Positions 15,454 through 23,358 of a stretch of DNA of 64,000 nucleotides are shown here, piece by piece; within the stretch, counting starts at the first letter, position 1; each line of letters begins with the position of its first letter. Location of the stretch: positions 43,200 to 107,199 of the forward strand of contig QHTE01000053.1 of assembly GCA_003220685.1 (NCBI GenBank), read 5' to 3'. A model generated the notes under the pieces. It made no database searches. It was not told where the DNA came from and was given only the letters and a program-made list of their open reading frames with translations. Made by a program: the position numbers and the translations under genes. Origin of the DNA: Candidatus Rokuibacteriota bacterium (GTDB taxonomy: Bacteria; Methylomirabilota; Methylomirabilia; Rokubacteriales; CSP1-6).

Positions 15454-16417
15454 CGGGCGCTTGACAGTCAAGTTCTGGGGCACGCGCGGCTCGATCCCGG
15501 TGGCCATGACGTCGGCCGAGGTGCGGCGCAAGCTGATCGCGGCCCTCACCCGCGCCTCTGGACGTAAACTCGAGACGCCCGAGCAGGCGGCGGCCTTCCT
15601 CGACCGCGAGCTCGACTTCGCGGGCTCGCGCACGTTCGGCGGCAACTCGTCGTGCGTGGAGATCGTCACGGACCGGCGGGACTACGTCCTCTGCGATCTG
15701 GGCTCCGGCGCTCGCGTCTTCGGCAACGAGGTCCTCGGCACGCGCGACGCCTCGGGCCAGCGATTTCACGCGTTCATGTCCCACCCGCACTGGGACCACA
15801 TCATGGGCTTTCCGTTCTTCATGCCCGCCTACCAGGCCGGCAACCACATCAAGATCTACGGCTGCCACGCCGACCTCGAGGAGGCCTTTCGGGGCCAGCA
15901 CGCGGCGCCGTGCTTCCCGGTCGATTTCTCGCGCCTGTCCGCCACGATCGAGTTCGTGCGGCTCGAGCCCGACCGCGAGTACGAGATCGCCGGGCTGCGA
16001 GTCCGACCCAAGCTCCAGCGCCACGGCGGCGACTCGTACGGCTACCGGTTCCAGGCGGGCGACAAGGTGGTTGTCTACTCGACTGATGCCGAGCACAAGC
16101 AAGACGATCTGACGGAGATCAAGGCGTTCGCGGAGTTCTTCCGCGACGCCGACCTGGTCATCTTCGACTCGCAGTACTCGCTGGCCGAGGCCACCTCGAT
16201 CAAAGAGGATTGGGGACACTCGAGCAACGTCGTCGGGCTCGAGCTGTGTCAGATGGCGCACGCGAAGCGTCTGTGCCTCTACCACCACGAGCCCGTTTCC
16301 GATGACGAGCGAATCGCCGCGCTGCTCGCCGAGACGCGCCGACTCGAGGAGATCACCCGCACCGACCGGCGGGTGGAGATCCTGGCCGCTTACGACGGCA
16401 TGGAAATCGCTCTCTGA
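15443..16417 (+). CDS. MBL-fold metallo-hydrolase (cyclic-phosphodiesterase/PhnP-like branch)
   Basis: 324 residues. It begins with VKFWGTRGSIPVA, then FGGNSSCVEI, the entry of the class that includes PhnP, RNase Z and cAMP phosphodiesterase relatives. The metal motif is FMSHPHWDHIMGFPFFMP (about residue 113), with later ligands in YSTDAEH (about 213) and LYHHEPVSD. An insertion of about 35 residues (EVRRKLIAALTRASGRKLET and what follows) lies between the first strand and the GGNSS motif. ATG 15443 lies inside the STAS gene (11-bp overlap) and the gene is followed 19 bp later by the CHASE2-SpoIIE phosphatase. The position suggests a part in the same signalling circuit, perhaps degrading a cyclic nucleotide. 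The reaction is unproven. Confidence 0.82.
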   Translation: MPPDGRLTVKFWGTRGSIPVAMTSAEVRRKLIAALTRASGRKLETPEQAAAFLDRELDFAGSRTFGGNSSCVEIVTDRRDYVLCDLGSGARVFGNEVLGTRDASGQRFHAFMSHPHWDHIMGFPFFMPAYQAGNHIKIYGCHADLEEAFRGQHAAPCFPVDFSRLSATIEFVRLEPDREYEIAGLRVRPKLQRHGGDSYGYRFQAGDKVVVYSTDAEHKQDDLTEIKAFAEFFRDADLVIFDSQYSLAEATSIKEDWGHSSNVVGLELCQMAHAKRLCLYHHEPVSDDERIAALLAETRRLEEITRTDRRVEILAAYDGMEIAL

Positions 16418-16436
16418 GCCTTCCGGCCTGAGCCCG

Positions 16437-18551
16437 ATGCACTGGTCGGAGCGGCGTTGGGTTCGGGTCCTGTGCGGCAGCCGCGGCCGCCCCCTCGGGA
16501 TCGCGATACTGGCGCTGCTCCTGGCGGTCGAGGCCGCGCCCGAGCTCTTCGGCCTCGGTCTCGTCCGGCTCGCGGCCTTCGACGCCTATCAACGATGGGC
16601 GCCACGCACCCGTCACTCGGCGCCGGCCGTCATCGTGGCGATCGACGACGAAAGCCTTCGGCTGCACGGGCAGTGGCCGTGGCCGCGGACGTGGCTCGCT
16701 CAGCTGGTGGCCAAGGTTGCGGAGGCCGACCCCGCGGCGATCGGCATCGACATCGTGATGCCCGAGGCGGATCGACTCTCGCCCGGGCGCCTGCCGGAGT
16801 TCGTCCCCGGCATTGGCCAGGACCTGACCCAGCGATTATCCCGCCTGCCGAGCAACGACGCGGTCCTGGCGCGAACCCTACAAACGTCGCCGGTGGTGCT
16901 CGGCGTGGCCGGGCTGGAGGCCGACGCGGGACCGCGGCGCACGGTCCGGCGCGTGCCGTTTCGCATCGTCGGAGGGGATCCGACACCACTCGTGCGCCGA
17001 TTCGAGGCCACCTTGCACAGCGCCGAGGAGATCGACCGCGTCGTGAAGGGGCACGGTCTCCTGAACGTGGACACCGAGCGCGGCGTGGTGCGACGGATGC
17101 CGCTCGTCGCCGCCGTCGGCGACGAGCTGGTTCCCTCGTTCGGCATCGAGATTCTCCGTGTCGCGATCGGTGAGCCCGTGCTGACCGTGCGCACCGGGGC
17201 GTCGGGGGTCGAGGCGGTGGGTGTCGGCGATCTGTTCGTTCCCACCGAGCGCGACGGCAGCGTGCGCCTGCACTTCGCGCGGCCCGACCCGGAGCGCTTC
17301 GTCTCGGCGGCCGATCTCCTCGCCGGGAAGGTCGATCGGCAGCTGCTCGAGCGCAAGCTCGTCCTGATCGGCGTCACCGCGCTCGGTCTCTCGGATTACC
17401 AGGCAACGCCGGCGGCCGACCGGATGTCCGGCGTCGAGATCCACGCCCAGCTCCTGGAGAACATGTTCGACACCGATCTGCTCACGCGGCCGCGCGCCGT
17501 CGGCTGGGCCGAAGCGGGTCTGCTGCTGGCCGGCGGCCTCCTGCTCATCGTGATCATGCCGCGGGGGTCGGCCCTCGCCTCGGTGGCGCTCTACGCGCTG
17601 ATGGTCGGCGCCATCGTGACCGCGGGCGCGCTGCTCTATCTGAAGAGCGGGATCCTGCTCGACGCCGCGTCCCCGTCGCTCGCGCTCGGCACCCTCTTCA
17701 CCTCGATGCTGGTGGTCACGCTCGCCGAGACCGAGCGCCACCGCCAGGCTCTGCGCCGCCAGGTCGAGCAGCAGCGCGAGGAGGCCGCGCGCCTCGCCGG
17801 CGAGCTGGAAGCCGCCCGCCGGATCCAGATGGGCAGCCTCCCGAACCCGGCGACCGCGTTTCCCGGCGACGCGCGCCTCGACCTTTATGCGCTCCTCGAG
17901 CCGGCGCGTGAGGTCGGCGGCGATCTCTACGACTTCTTCTCCCTCGATCGCGACCGGCTCTGCCTCCTGATCGGAGACGTCGCGGGCAAGGGCTTGCCGG
18001 GCAGCCTCTTCATGGCGGTGAGCAAGGCGCTCTACAAGAGCGCCGCGCTGCGGGGCGTCGGATCGGTCGATGCGGTGATGCGCGAAGCCGACCGCGAGAT
18101 CTCGCGGGACAACGCCGAAGGGCTCTTCGTCACGATGCTGGCCGGTATCCTCGACGCCAGCAGCGGCCTGCTCGAATACTGCAACGCGGGCCACGAGCCG
18201 CTCTATCTGCTGCCGAACGGCGACCGGCCGCTGGTCCGCCTCGCGGACGGCGGCGGCCCACCCCTCTGCGTCGTGGACCGCTTTCCGTACGCGGCGAGCG
18301 CCCGCAGCCTCGCGCGGGGTGACACGATCTGCCTCGTGACCGACGGCGTGCTCGACGCCATGAGCCCGAAGGCCGAGGCGTATGGACGGGCCCGCTTCGA
18401 GGCGCTGCTCGAGAAAGTCGGCCGCGCGGCGAGCGCCGCAGAGATCGGTGAGGCGATCCGTCTCGAGGTCAGCCGGTTCGCCGACGGCGTCGAGTCAACC
18501 GACGACATGGCGATCCTCGTGTTGCGCTGGAAAGGGCCTAGCGGACGCTGA
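16437..18551 (+). CDS. CHASE2 sensor - SpoIIE-type PP2C serine phosphatase
   Basis: 704 residues. An N-terminal membrane anchor (GIAILALLLAVEAAPELFGL) is followed by a CHASE2 periplasmic sensor from about residue 45 to 335 (VIVAIDDESLRLHGQWPWPR is the signature). Three transmembrane helices lie at about 350-372, 378-400 and 408-430. A short coiled coil (about 432-465, ending AARRIQMGSLPNP) leads into a PP2C/SpoIIE phosphatase (EVGGDLYDFFSLD, LIGDVAGKGLPGSLFMA, TDDMAILVLR) with the metal-binding Asp residues present. The inferred role is to sense an envelope signal and dephosphorylate the STAS protein encoded two genes upstream. Start is ATG 16437. The 3' end overlaps the convergent OmpA-like gene by 14 bp. 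Confidence 0.93.
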   Translation: MHWSERRWVRVLCGSRGRPLGIAILALLLAVEAAPELFGLGLVRLAAFDAYQRWAPRTRHSAPAVIVAIDDESLRLHGQWPWPRTWLAQLVAKVAEADPAAIGIDIVMPEADRLSPGRLPEFVPGIGQDLTQRLSRLPSNDAVLARTLQTSPVVLGVAGLEADAGPRRTVRRVPFRIVGGDPTPLVRRFEATLHSAEEIDRVVKGHGLLNVDTERGVVRRMPLVAAVGDELVPSFGIEILRVAIGEPVLTVRTGASGVEAVGVGDLFVPTERDGSVRLHFARPDPERFVSAADLLAGKVDRQLLERKLVLIGVTALGLSDYQATPAADRMSGVEIHAQLLENMFDTDLLTRPRAVGWAEAGLLLAGGLLLIVIMPRGSALASVALYALMVGAIVTAGALLYLKSGILLDAASPSLALGTLFTSMLVVTLAETERHRQALRRQVEQQREEAARLAGELEAARRIQMGSLPNPATAFPGDARLDLYALLEPAREVGGDLYDFFSLDRDRLCLLIGDVAGKGLPGSLFMAVSKALYKSAALRGVGSVDAVMREADREISRDNAEGLFVTMLAGILDASSGLLEYCNAGHEPLYLLPNGDRPLVRLADGGGPPLCVVDRFPYAASARSLARGDTICLVTDGVLDAMSPKAEAYGRARFEALLEKVGRAASAAEIGEAIRLEVSRFADGVESTDDMAILVLRWKGPSGR

Positions 18552-19176
18552 TCTCGACGCGCCGGTTGCGCGGCTCCGACACCTGGCTCGCAGTGCGAAC
18601 CTCGGGCTCGCGCGACCCGCGGCCCGCCACCGAGATCCGAACTTTCGGGATGCCGAGCTTGATCAGCTCGTCGCGGCAGCGCTCGGCGCGCCGGAGCGAG
18701 AGCGCGTCGTTGTGCTGCGGGGTGCCGACGCGGTCGGTGTGTCCGATGATGACGACCTCGGGCGCCGGCCGGCGGGCGATCTCGGCGAAGATCTGGTTGA
18801 CGAGCGCCCTGGACTCCGGCACGAACTCGTCGGTGTCCGTCTCGAAGTAGAGGTAGAAGGACACCGGACGCTTCGGCTGCGCCGCGAGCGCCGGACCGAA
18901 GTCCTGTTTCACCTCGGCCTCGGAGCTCTTGAAGCCATCCACGCTGCCGACGTTCTTCACGCGCGCCGCGGCGTAGGGTTTGTCGAGGGTCTGCTTCTGC
19001 CCGTCGCTCTCGATGATGAGGGCGCCGGTCTTTCCGTCCTTGCCGGGGAGGAGAACGTACAGATCGTTCCGGCTGGCGCAGCCCGCCAGGACAGTCAGCG
19101 CGAGCGGCGCCAGCCAGGCGAGGTGTGGCGTCCGGGCGAGCCGGGATTCAGTCTTTCGCTGGGCCGGTACGAACAA
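18538..19176 (-). CDS. OmpA-domain lipoprotein
   Basis: 212 residues. A lipoprotein signal ends in the lipobox VLAGC (Cys 33), so the mature protein is lipid-anchored, probably to the outer membrane. After a spacer of about 65 residues (LYVLLPGKDGKTGALIIESD and what follows), the C-terminal OmpA/MotB domain from about 100 carries VVIIGHTDRVGTPQHNDALS and RRAERCRDELIKLGI, the peptidoglycan-binding Asp/Arg region. It is co-directional with and overlaps the FecR gene by 29 bp, and converges on the CHASE2 phosphatase. FecR plus OmpA next to CHASE2 suggests an envelope-facing sensory unit. ATG 19176 is the longest start; the tract before the hydrophobic core is long for a signal peptide. Confidence 0.88.
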   Translation of the reverse strand: MFVPAQRKTESRLARTPHLAWLAPLALTVLAGCASRNDLYVLLPGKDGKTGALIIESDGQKQTLDKPYAAARVKNVGSVDGFKSSEAEVKQDFGPALAAQPKRPVSFYLYFETDTDEFVPESRALVNQIFAEIARRPAPEVVIIGHTDRVGTPQHNDALSLRRAERCRDELIKLGIPKVRISVAGRGSREPEVRTASQVSEPRNRRVEISVR

Positions 19177-19600
19177 GGAACTCGGTCCCGCGCACGCCGA
19201 GGATCGCCGCCGGCGTCTTCACCTTCATCGCCTCGGGGGACTGCTTGGCCAGCTTTCCGGACACGACGGCGAGGGTGCCCTGCTTCAGCGAGCTGTCGAA
19301 GGCCCCCTGGTGGGTCGTCGAGTCGAAGGCGAAGCGATCGATCGCGAGCACGCTGTCCGGTCCGATCGAGATCAGGCTGTTGTCGCGGAACGTGATGCCG
19401 ACCGAGCCGTCGGCGCCGGTGACCACCACGTCCCCCTGCTGCACGACCTGGCCGACCTTGGCGGGGAGCTTCCGACCGGCGCGCTCGACCTGGGCCGCGC
19501 CCTTCGAGGTTTTGATCTGTCCGGCCTCCTGGGCCGCGGCGACCGCGACACCGAAGGCCAGAATCATCGGCAGCGTCAAGGCAATCAATGCGGATCTCAT
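19148..19600 (-). CDS. FecR-domain exported protein
   Basis: 150 residues. A cleavable signal peptide covers residues 1-23 (LALTLPMILAF-type core ending AAAQ). The mature part is one FecR domain: GQVVQQGDVVVTGADGSVGI, FRDNSLISIGPDSVLAIDRF and the closing ILGVRGTEFLVRTG. Stand-alone FecR proteins of this kind are periplasmic and often found beside CHASE2 and OmpA proteins. GAGGAGG lies 6-12 bases before ATG 19600. The gene is upstream of, and overlaps, the OmpA lipoprotein, so the pair is one transcript. This is not the FecR anti-sigma factor of iron uptake, which has a transmembrane helix and a cytoplasmic part. Confidence 0.9.
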   Translation of the reverse strand: MRSALIALTLPMILAFGVAVAAAQEAGQIKTSKGAAQVERAGRKLPAKVGQVVQQGDVVVTGADGSVGITFRDNSLISIGPDSVLAIDRFAFDSTTHQGAFDSSLKQGTLAVVSGKLAKQSPEAMKVKTPAAILGVRGTEFLVRTGPAKD

Positions 19601-19724
19601 GATGTCCTCCTCGGTCCTTCACACCTCGCGCAATCGTCGGGCCGATTCCGGAATGCACAGCCGCCCGACGCGCAACCCGATGTATATATAGTAGCCGAGT
19701 CGCTCTCGACATCTCGTGAGATCC

Positions 19725-19729
19725 GGAGG
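19725..19729 (+). promoter_or_regulatory. Ribosome binding site pointing to a possible ACG start
   Basis: GGAGG at 19725-19729 is 5 bases before ACG at 19735. The frame from there is open into the RsbW-like gene and supplies a first strand (RTFPARRDTLPAVAQF) that this family normally has. The in-frame stop upstream is TGA at 19717-19719, and no ATG, GTG or TTG lies between it and 19804. Confidence 0.5.
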
Positions 19730-19803
19730 CGCGCACGAGCCACGACGCGAATACCGGAAACCACCACAGGACCTTCCCGGCCCGTCGGGATACCCTACCC
19801 GCA

Positions 19804-20178
19804 GTGGCGCAATTCATCGCCGACATCTGCGCGCAGAGCGGCGTGCCGCGCAAGGCGTGTCTTCGACTGACCCTGCTCGTCGAGGAGCTGTTCACGAACA
19901 CGGTCGTGCACGGCCACGGGACCGACAGCGAAGCGCCCATCGATCTCGTGTTCGCGATCCAGCCCGGCTCGATCGCGCTCACCTACGAGGACACGGCCCG
20001 TCCGTACGATCCGTTCGCCCGAGTCGGTGTGCCCGACGATAGCCTCGGCGTCGAGGAGCGACCGGTCGGCGGGCTCGGCGTGGCCCTGGTCGCCGCGATC
20101 GCCGAGCGCGTCGAGTACGCGCACGTCGCAGGCAAGAACCGCATCTCGCTCGTGATCCCGACACCGTCCGATTCCTGA
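19804..20178 (+). CDS. RsbW-like anti-sigma regulatory kinase (HATPase_c_2)
   Basis: 124 residues from GTG 19804, or 147 if translation starts at ACG 19735. The GHKL ATP-binding N-box is LTLLVEELFTNTVVHGHG (Glu and Asn present). The G-boxes are GSIALTYEDTARPYDPFA and RPVGGLGVALVAAIAERVEY. Proteins of this type phosphorylate a STAS partner on Ser and sequester a sigma factor or other target. With GTG 19804 the first beta strand is lost, and the region just upstream encodes a matching strand, so the longer form is likelier. It lies 135 bp from the divergent FecR gene and 10 bp before a crotonase. The likely partner is the STAS protein at 15079. Confidence 0.85.
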   Translation: MAQFIADICAQSGVPRKACLRLTLLVEELFTNTVVHGHGTDSEAPIDLVFAIQPGSIALTYEDTARPYDPFARVGVPDDSLGVEERPVGGLGVALVAAIAERVEYAHVAGKNRISLVIPTPSDS

Positions 20179-20188
20179 GGAGCCCGCC

Positions 20189-21004
20189 ATGACCACGCCG
20201 CTCGTGACCTACGCCACCGACGGCCGCGTCGGCATCGTCTCGCTCAATCGGGCCGACAAGCTCAACGCGATCAGCGCGGAGCTCAAGAAGATGCTCGTCG
20301 AGCGCTTCCACGAAGCCGATCGCGACCCGGCCACCAGCGTCGTCGTCCTGCGCGCCGAGGGCCGGAGCTTCTGCGCCGGCTACGACATCTCGCCCAACCC
20401 GGCCCGGGCGGCCCGGCGCGGCAATGCGCTCGCCTGGCACGCCTCGCTCACCGACGACGTCCAGCTCGAGCTGACGCCGTGGGAGATGAAGAAGCCGGTG
20501 ATCGCGTCGGTGCAGGGCCACTGTCTCGGCGGGGGCTGCGAGCTCGTGATGATGTGCGACCTCACGATCGCCGCCGACGATGCGCTCTTCGGCGAGCCGG
20601 AGATCCGCTTCTCGAATGTCGGCCCCGCACTGGTCATGCCGTTCATTATCGGCCTCAAGCGCGCCCGCGAGCTTCTGTTCTTCGGCGACCCGATCGACGC
20701 GCGGACCGCGCTGCAGTACGGGATGGTGAACCGCGTCGTCCCGCGGGCCGAGCTGGCGACCGCGACCCTGAAGTTCGCGCGGCGGATGGCCTTGATCTCG
20801 CCGGAGGCGCTCGCGGGCACGAAGCTCGCCATCAACCGCGGCGCCGAGTCGGCCGGATTCCGGAACGCGATCAACGCCGGCCTCGACATCCTCGCCGCGG
20901 TCTACGCCGCGCGCACCGAAGTCGGCGTGAAGTTCGACGAGATCCGCGAGAAAGAAGGTCTCGGCGCCGCCCTTCGCTGGCGCGCCGCCCAGTTCGCCGA
21001 CTGA
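20189..21004 (+). CDS. Enoyl-CoA hydratase/isomerase family protein
   Basis: 271 residues of the crotonase fold. The oxyanion segments are AEGRSFCAGYDISPN and VQGHCLGGGCELVMMCDLTI. The first catalytic Glu is in GCEL and the second in FGEPEIRFS, so both residues needed for hydration are kept. The C-terminal LAGTKLAINRGAESAGFRNA is typical. ATG 20189 has GAGGAG 6-11 bases upstream, and only 10 bp separate it from the RsbW-like gene. It may therefore be co-transcribed although the function is unrelated. The substrate could be any short or medium enoyl-CoA. The 3' end is followed by a long foldback element. Confidence 0.9.
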   Translation: MTTPLVTYATDGRVGIVSLNRADKLNAISAELKKMLVERFHEADRDPATSVVVLRAEGRSFCAGYDISPNPARAARRGNALAWHASLTDDVQLELTPWEMKKPVIASVQGHCLGGGCELVMMCDLTIAADDALFGEPEIRFSNVGPALVMPFIIGLKRARELLFFGDPIDARTALQYGMVNRVVPRAELATATLKFARRMALISPEALAGTKLAINRGAESAGFRNAINAGLDILAAVYAARTEVGVKFDEIREKEGLGAALRWRAAQFAD

Positions 21005-21036
21005 ATATTCGACGCCCGCAAAGCGCGATCAGCGCA

Positions 21037-21170
21037 CGGCGGGGTGGGGCACGGGGAGGTACGCGAGGCGAAGTGGGACCCCTTCGTCCCGTGCGCGGCT
21101 CGAAGAGCCGCGATTCGGGCGAACGGGTGACGCAGCCTCGCGTACCCCCCCCCGGTGCCCCACCCCGCCG
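21037..21170. repeat. Long G-rich foldback element in a convergent gap (copy 2)
   Basis: Arms 21037-21069 and 21135-21170 pair perfectly over the outer 16 and inner 10 bases, with a G-rich/C-rich bulge of unequal length between (7 against 10). The right arm contains a run of nine C. The 65-base loop holds a perfect 8-bp hairpin (CGCGGCTC-GAA-GAGCCGCG, 21094-21112). The left arm contains three GGGG runs. It occupies the gap between the stops of two convergent crotonase genes (21004 and 21184). Copy 1 at 13536 shares layout, G-rich left arm and a CGAAG...GGGACCC stretch just inside the left arm, so the two look like one family. Confidence 0.8.
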
Positions 21171-21183
21171 CGCGCTCGCTCCG

Positions 21184-21990
21184 CTAGCGCCCTTTGAACG
21201 TCGGCTTGCGCTTCTCGATGAACGCGCGCGCCGATTCCTGGAAGTCCTCGCTCAGGTGCAGGCCGAGGCCCTGCGTGTAGTAGCGCGACTGCCTCTGCAT
21301 CTCGTTCACGAACCAGCGCATGACCCGCACGTTGGCGCGGACGGACAGCGGCGGGTTCTCGAGGATCTCGGCGGCCAGCGCCTCGGCGGCCGGGATCAGC
21401 TCCGCCTCGGGCACGACGCGATTCACCATGCCGTGCTGGAGCGCTTCCTCCGCGGTGAACATGCGGCCGGTGAGCGCGACCTCGTTTGCGAAGCGGCTGC
21501 CGGTCCAGAACCACGTCGCCACCCAATGCTGGCCGCTGGCGAGCCCGCGCTGCACCTCTCGGATCTGGAATTTCGTGCCGGCGGCCGCCACGACCAGGTC
21601 GCAGGACTGAGAGAGCGAGTAGCCGAGACCGAGCGCGTACCCGTGCACCGCGGCGACGACCGGCTTCCAGTTGACGGTGTCGCCGAGTCCGTTCTCGCGT
21701 GAGCGCCGGCCGGCGGGCCCGCCCAGCCGCTTGAGCTCTTCCCGGGTGCGCAGCTGGCGCTGACGCACGTCGGCGCCGGAGCAGAAGGCCCGGCCGGCGC
21801 CGCTGACGATCGCGACCTGGAGCTCGGGGTCGGCGTCGAATTCGAAGAGGGCGTTATTGACCTCCTCGACGAGCTGATCGTTGGCGGCGTTGAGCTTCTC
21901 CGGGCGGTTCAGGACGATGTGGCAGATGGCGCCCCTCGGCTCGTAGCGGACGGTCTCGAATTTCGTGGCGCCGTTGTCGCGTGTGGCCAT
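21184..21990 (-). CDS. Enoyl-CoA hydratase/isomerase family protein (one catalytic Glu missing)
   Basis: 268 residues, crotonase fold: CHIVLNRPEKLNAANDQLVE, GAGRAFCSGADVRQRQLRT, VHGYALGLGYSLSQSCDLVV and FQIREVQRGLASGQH. Where hydratases have Glu in GGGCEL this protein has GLGYSL, while the later Glu (IREVQRG) is kept. This pattern fits an isomerase, hydrolase or decarboxylase of the superfamily better than a hydratase. ATG 21990 opens the protein (MATRDNGATKFETVRYEP) with GGGAGCG upstream. It lies 38 bp after the LLM monooxygenase stop, so these two are probably co-transcribed. Confidence 0.88.
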   Translation of the reverse strand: MATRDNGATKFETVRYEPRGAICHIVLNRPEKLNAANDQLVEEVNNALFEFDADPELQVAIVSGAGRAFCSGADVRQRQLRTREELKRLGGPAGRRSRENGLGDTVNWKPVVAAVHGYALGLGYSLSQSCDLVVAAAGTKFQIREVQRGLASGQHWVATWFWTGSRFANEVALTGRMFTAEEALQHGMVNRVVPEAELIPAAEALAAEILENPPLSVRANVRVMRWFVNEMQRQSRYYTQGLGLHLSEDFQESARAFIEKRKPTFKGR

Positions 21991-22028
21991 CGGACGCTCC
22001 CTTTCGCGGTCGCGGGCGATTGCGCGGG

Positions 22029-23075
22029 CTACTTGAACGTGGGCATCACCTGCTGCGTGAGGAGCTGCAGGCTGCGCTTCTCTTGCTCCATCGGCAGGAG
22101 CCCGCCGGGGTTCAGCTCGGCCGCGACGCCATTGAGACCGAGCTCTTCCCGAAGCTGGGCGAAGCGATCCACGAGCGCCGGGCCCGTCCCGAACGCGACC
22201 TTGGTGCTGAGGATTTCGGGATACGAGAGGGCCGACAGGGTCTTGGCCTGCGTGACCCGCCGGTCGACCGGGCCGGTGCCGGCGCGCCCGATCGGCGCGC
22301 GCGTGAGATCCGCCTGACGCTGGAAGTAGTACATGATCGTTTCGTGTGGCTCCTCCAGCGCGGCCTTCTCGGTGGGCGCCGCGTACACGGGAATGCGCAG
22401 GCACACGTCGCCGTCGCCGGGATGCCCGGCCTCGCGCCAAGCCTCGCGATAGCGCTTCACGCAAGCGGCCAGCTCGGGGGTGGCCATGCCGCGAAGGCCG
22501 ACGAAGATGGGCAATCCCATTCGGCCGACGTGCGGAAACGTCTCGACGGTGGTGGCGGCCATCCGAACCGGGGGGTGCGGCCGCTGGTACGGCCGCGGCG
22601 TGACCGTCGCATCCCTGAAGCGATAGAACTTGCCCTCGTAGCTGAAGGGCTCGCCCTTCCATGCTTCGAGAATGATCTCCAGTGCCTCGAAGAAGCGCGC
22701 CTGGCTCTCCTCGTACGGAACGCCGACCGCGTCGTACGCGCGCGGCCCGCCGCTCCGGCCGATCCCGAAGTCGAACCGTCCCTGGCTCAGATGATCGAGC
22801 GTCGCGACCTCGCCGGCGACGCGGAGCGGATGGTTCAGCGGCAGCAGCTGCACGGCCGTCCCCACGCGCAGGCGGCGCGTGCGGGCCACGATCCAGCTCG
22901 CCACGAGCAGGGGCGCCGACAGGACCGAACGGGCGGGGTTGACCAGCATCTCGGCCAGCCACACGACGTCGAGCCCCCATTGCTCTCCCGCGTCGGCGAG
23001 CTCGAGCAGCTCCTGGAACCACTGGCTCTGCGTGCTGCCGCGCCGTATCTGCTCCGTGAAGATTCCGAAGTCCAT
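22029..23075 (-). CDS. LLM-class flavin-dependent oxidoreductase (bacterial luciferase-like)
   Basis: 348 residues: MDFGIFTEQIRRGSTQSQW, then VVWLAEMLVNPARSVLSAP, LRVGTAVQLLPLNHPLRVAG and GRFDFGIGRSGGPRAYDAVG. The sequence resembles the partial LLM protein at 1-486, and the two form a local paralogue pair. AAGGGAGAG lies 5-12 bases before ATG 23075. It leads a left-facing pair with the Glu-deficient crotonase, suggesting oxidation followed by CoA-thioester chemistry on the same compound. Cofactor (FMN or F420) and substrate are not determined. Confidence 0.9.
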   Translation of the reverse strand: MDFGIFTEQIRRGSTQSQWFQELLELADAGEQWGLDVVWLAEMLVNPARSVLSAPLLVASWIVARTRRLRVGTAVQLLPLNHPLRVAGEVATLDHLSQGRFDFGIGRSGGPRAYDAVGVPYEESQARFFEALEIILEAWKGEPFSYEGKFYRFRDATVTPRPYQRPHPPVRMAATTVETFPHVGRMGLPIFVGLRGMATPELAACVKRYREAWREAGHPGDGDVCLRIPVYAAPTEKAALEEPHETIMYYFQRQADLTRAPIGRAGTGPVDRRVTQAKTLSALSYPEILSTKVAFGTGPALVDRFAQLREELGLNGVAAELNPGGLLPMEQEKRSLQLLTQQVMPTFK

Positions 23076-23358
23076 GCGCTCTCCCTTCTCCGGCCGGAGC
23101 CGATCGCCGCTGCCGGCCCGCCCGGAGCGATAGTGCTCCGGCGCCGACCGTGCCGTCAAGGCGCCCGTGCGCGCCAGCACTCATCGTTCCGCGCAGCGCC
23201 GCCGAGTTTCTGGAAGGGCCCGCGACGGCTCGGGTATTTTCCGCCGACGTATCCGGGGTTCTCCGAGTAGAGCCCGCCCGGGTTCTACCCCTATCGTGGT
23301 AGTGCGGTCGCGCAATCGGACCGATGAGTCCGTGGCGGCCGATTCGGCGGAGGGCGCC

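Noticed and set aside
19681..19693. The AT-rich TGTATATATAGTA as a firm promoter for the FecR gene or the RsbW-like gene
   Set aside because: It stands out in this GC-rich region and could be a -10, but no convincing -35 lies at the right distance on either strand.
21145..21153. Run of nine C as a phase-variation tract
   Set aside because: It lies in the arm of an intergenic foldback element between two stop codons, not in a promoter or coding region.
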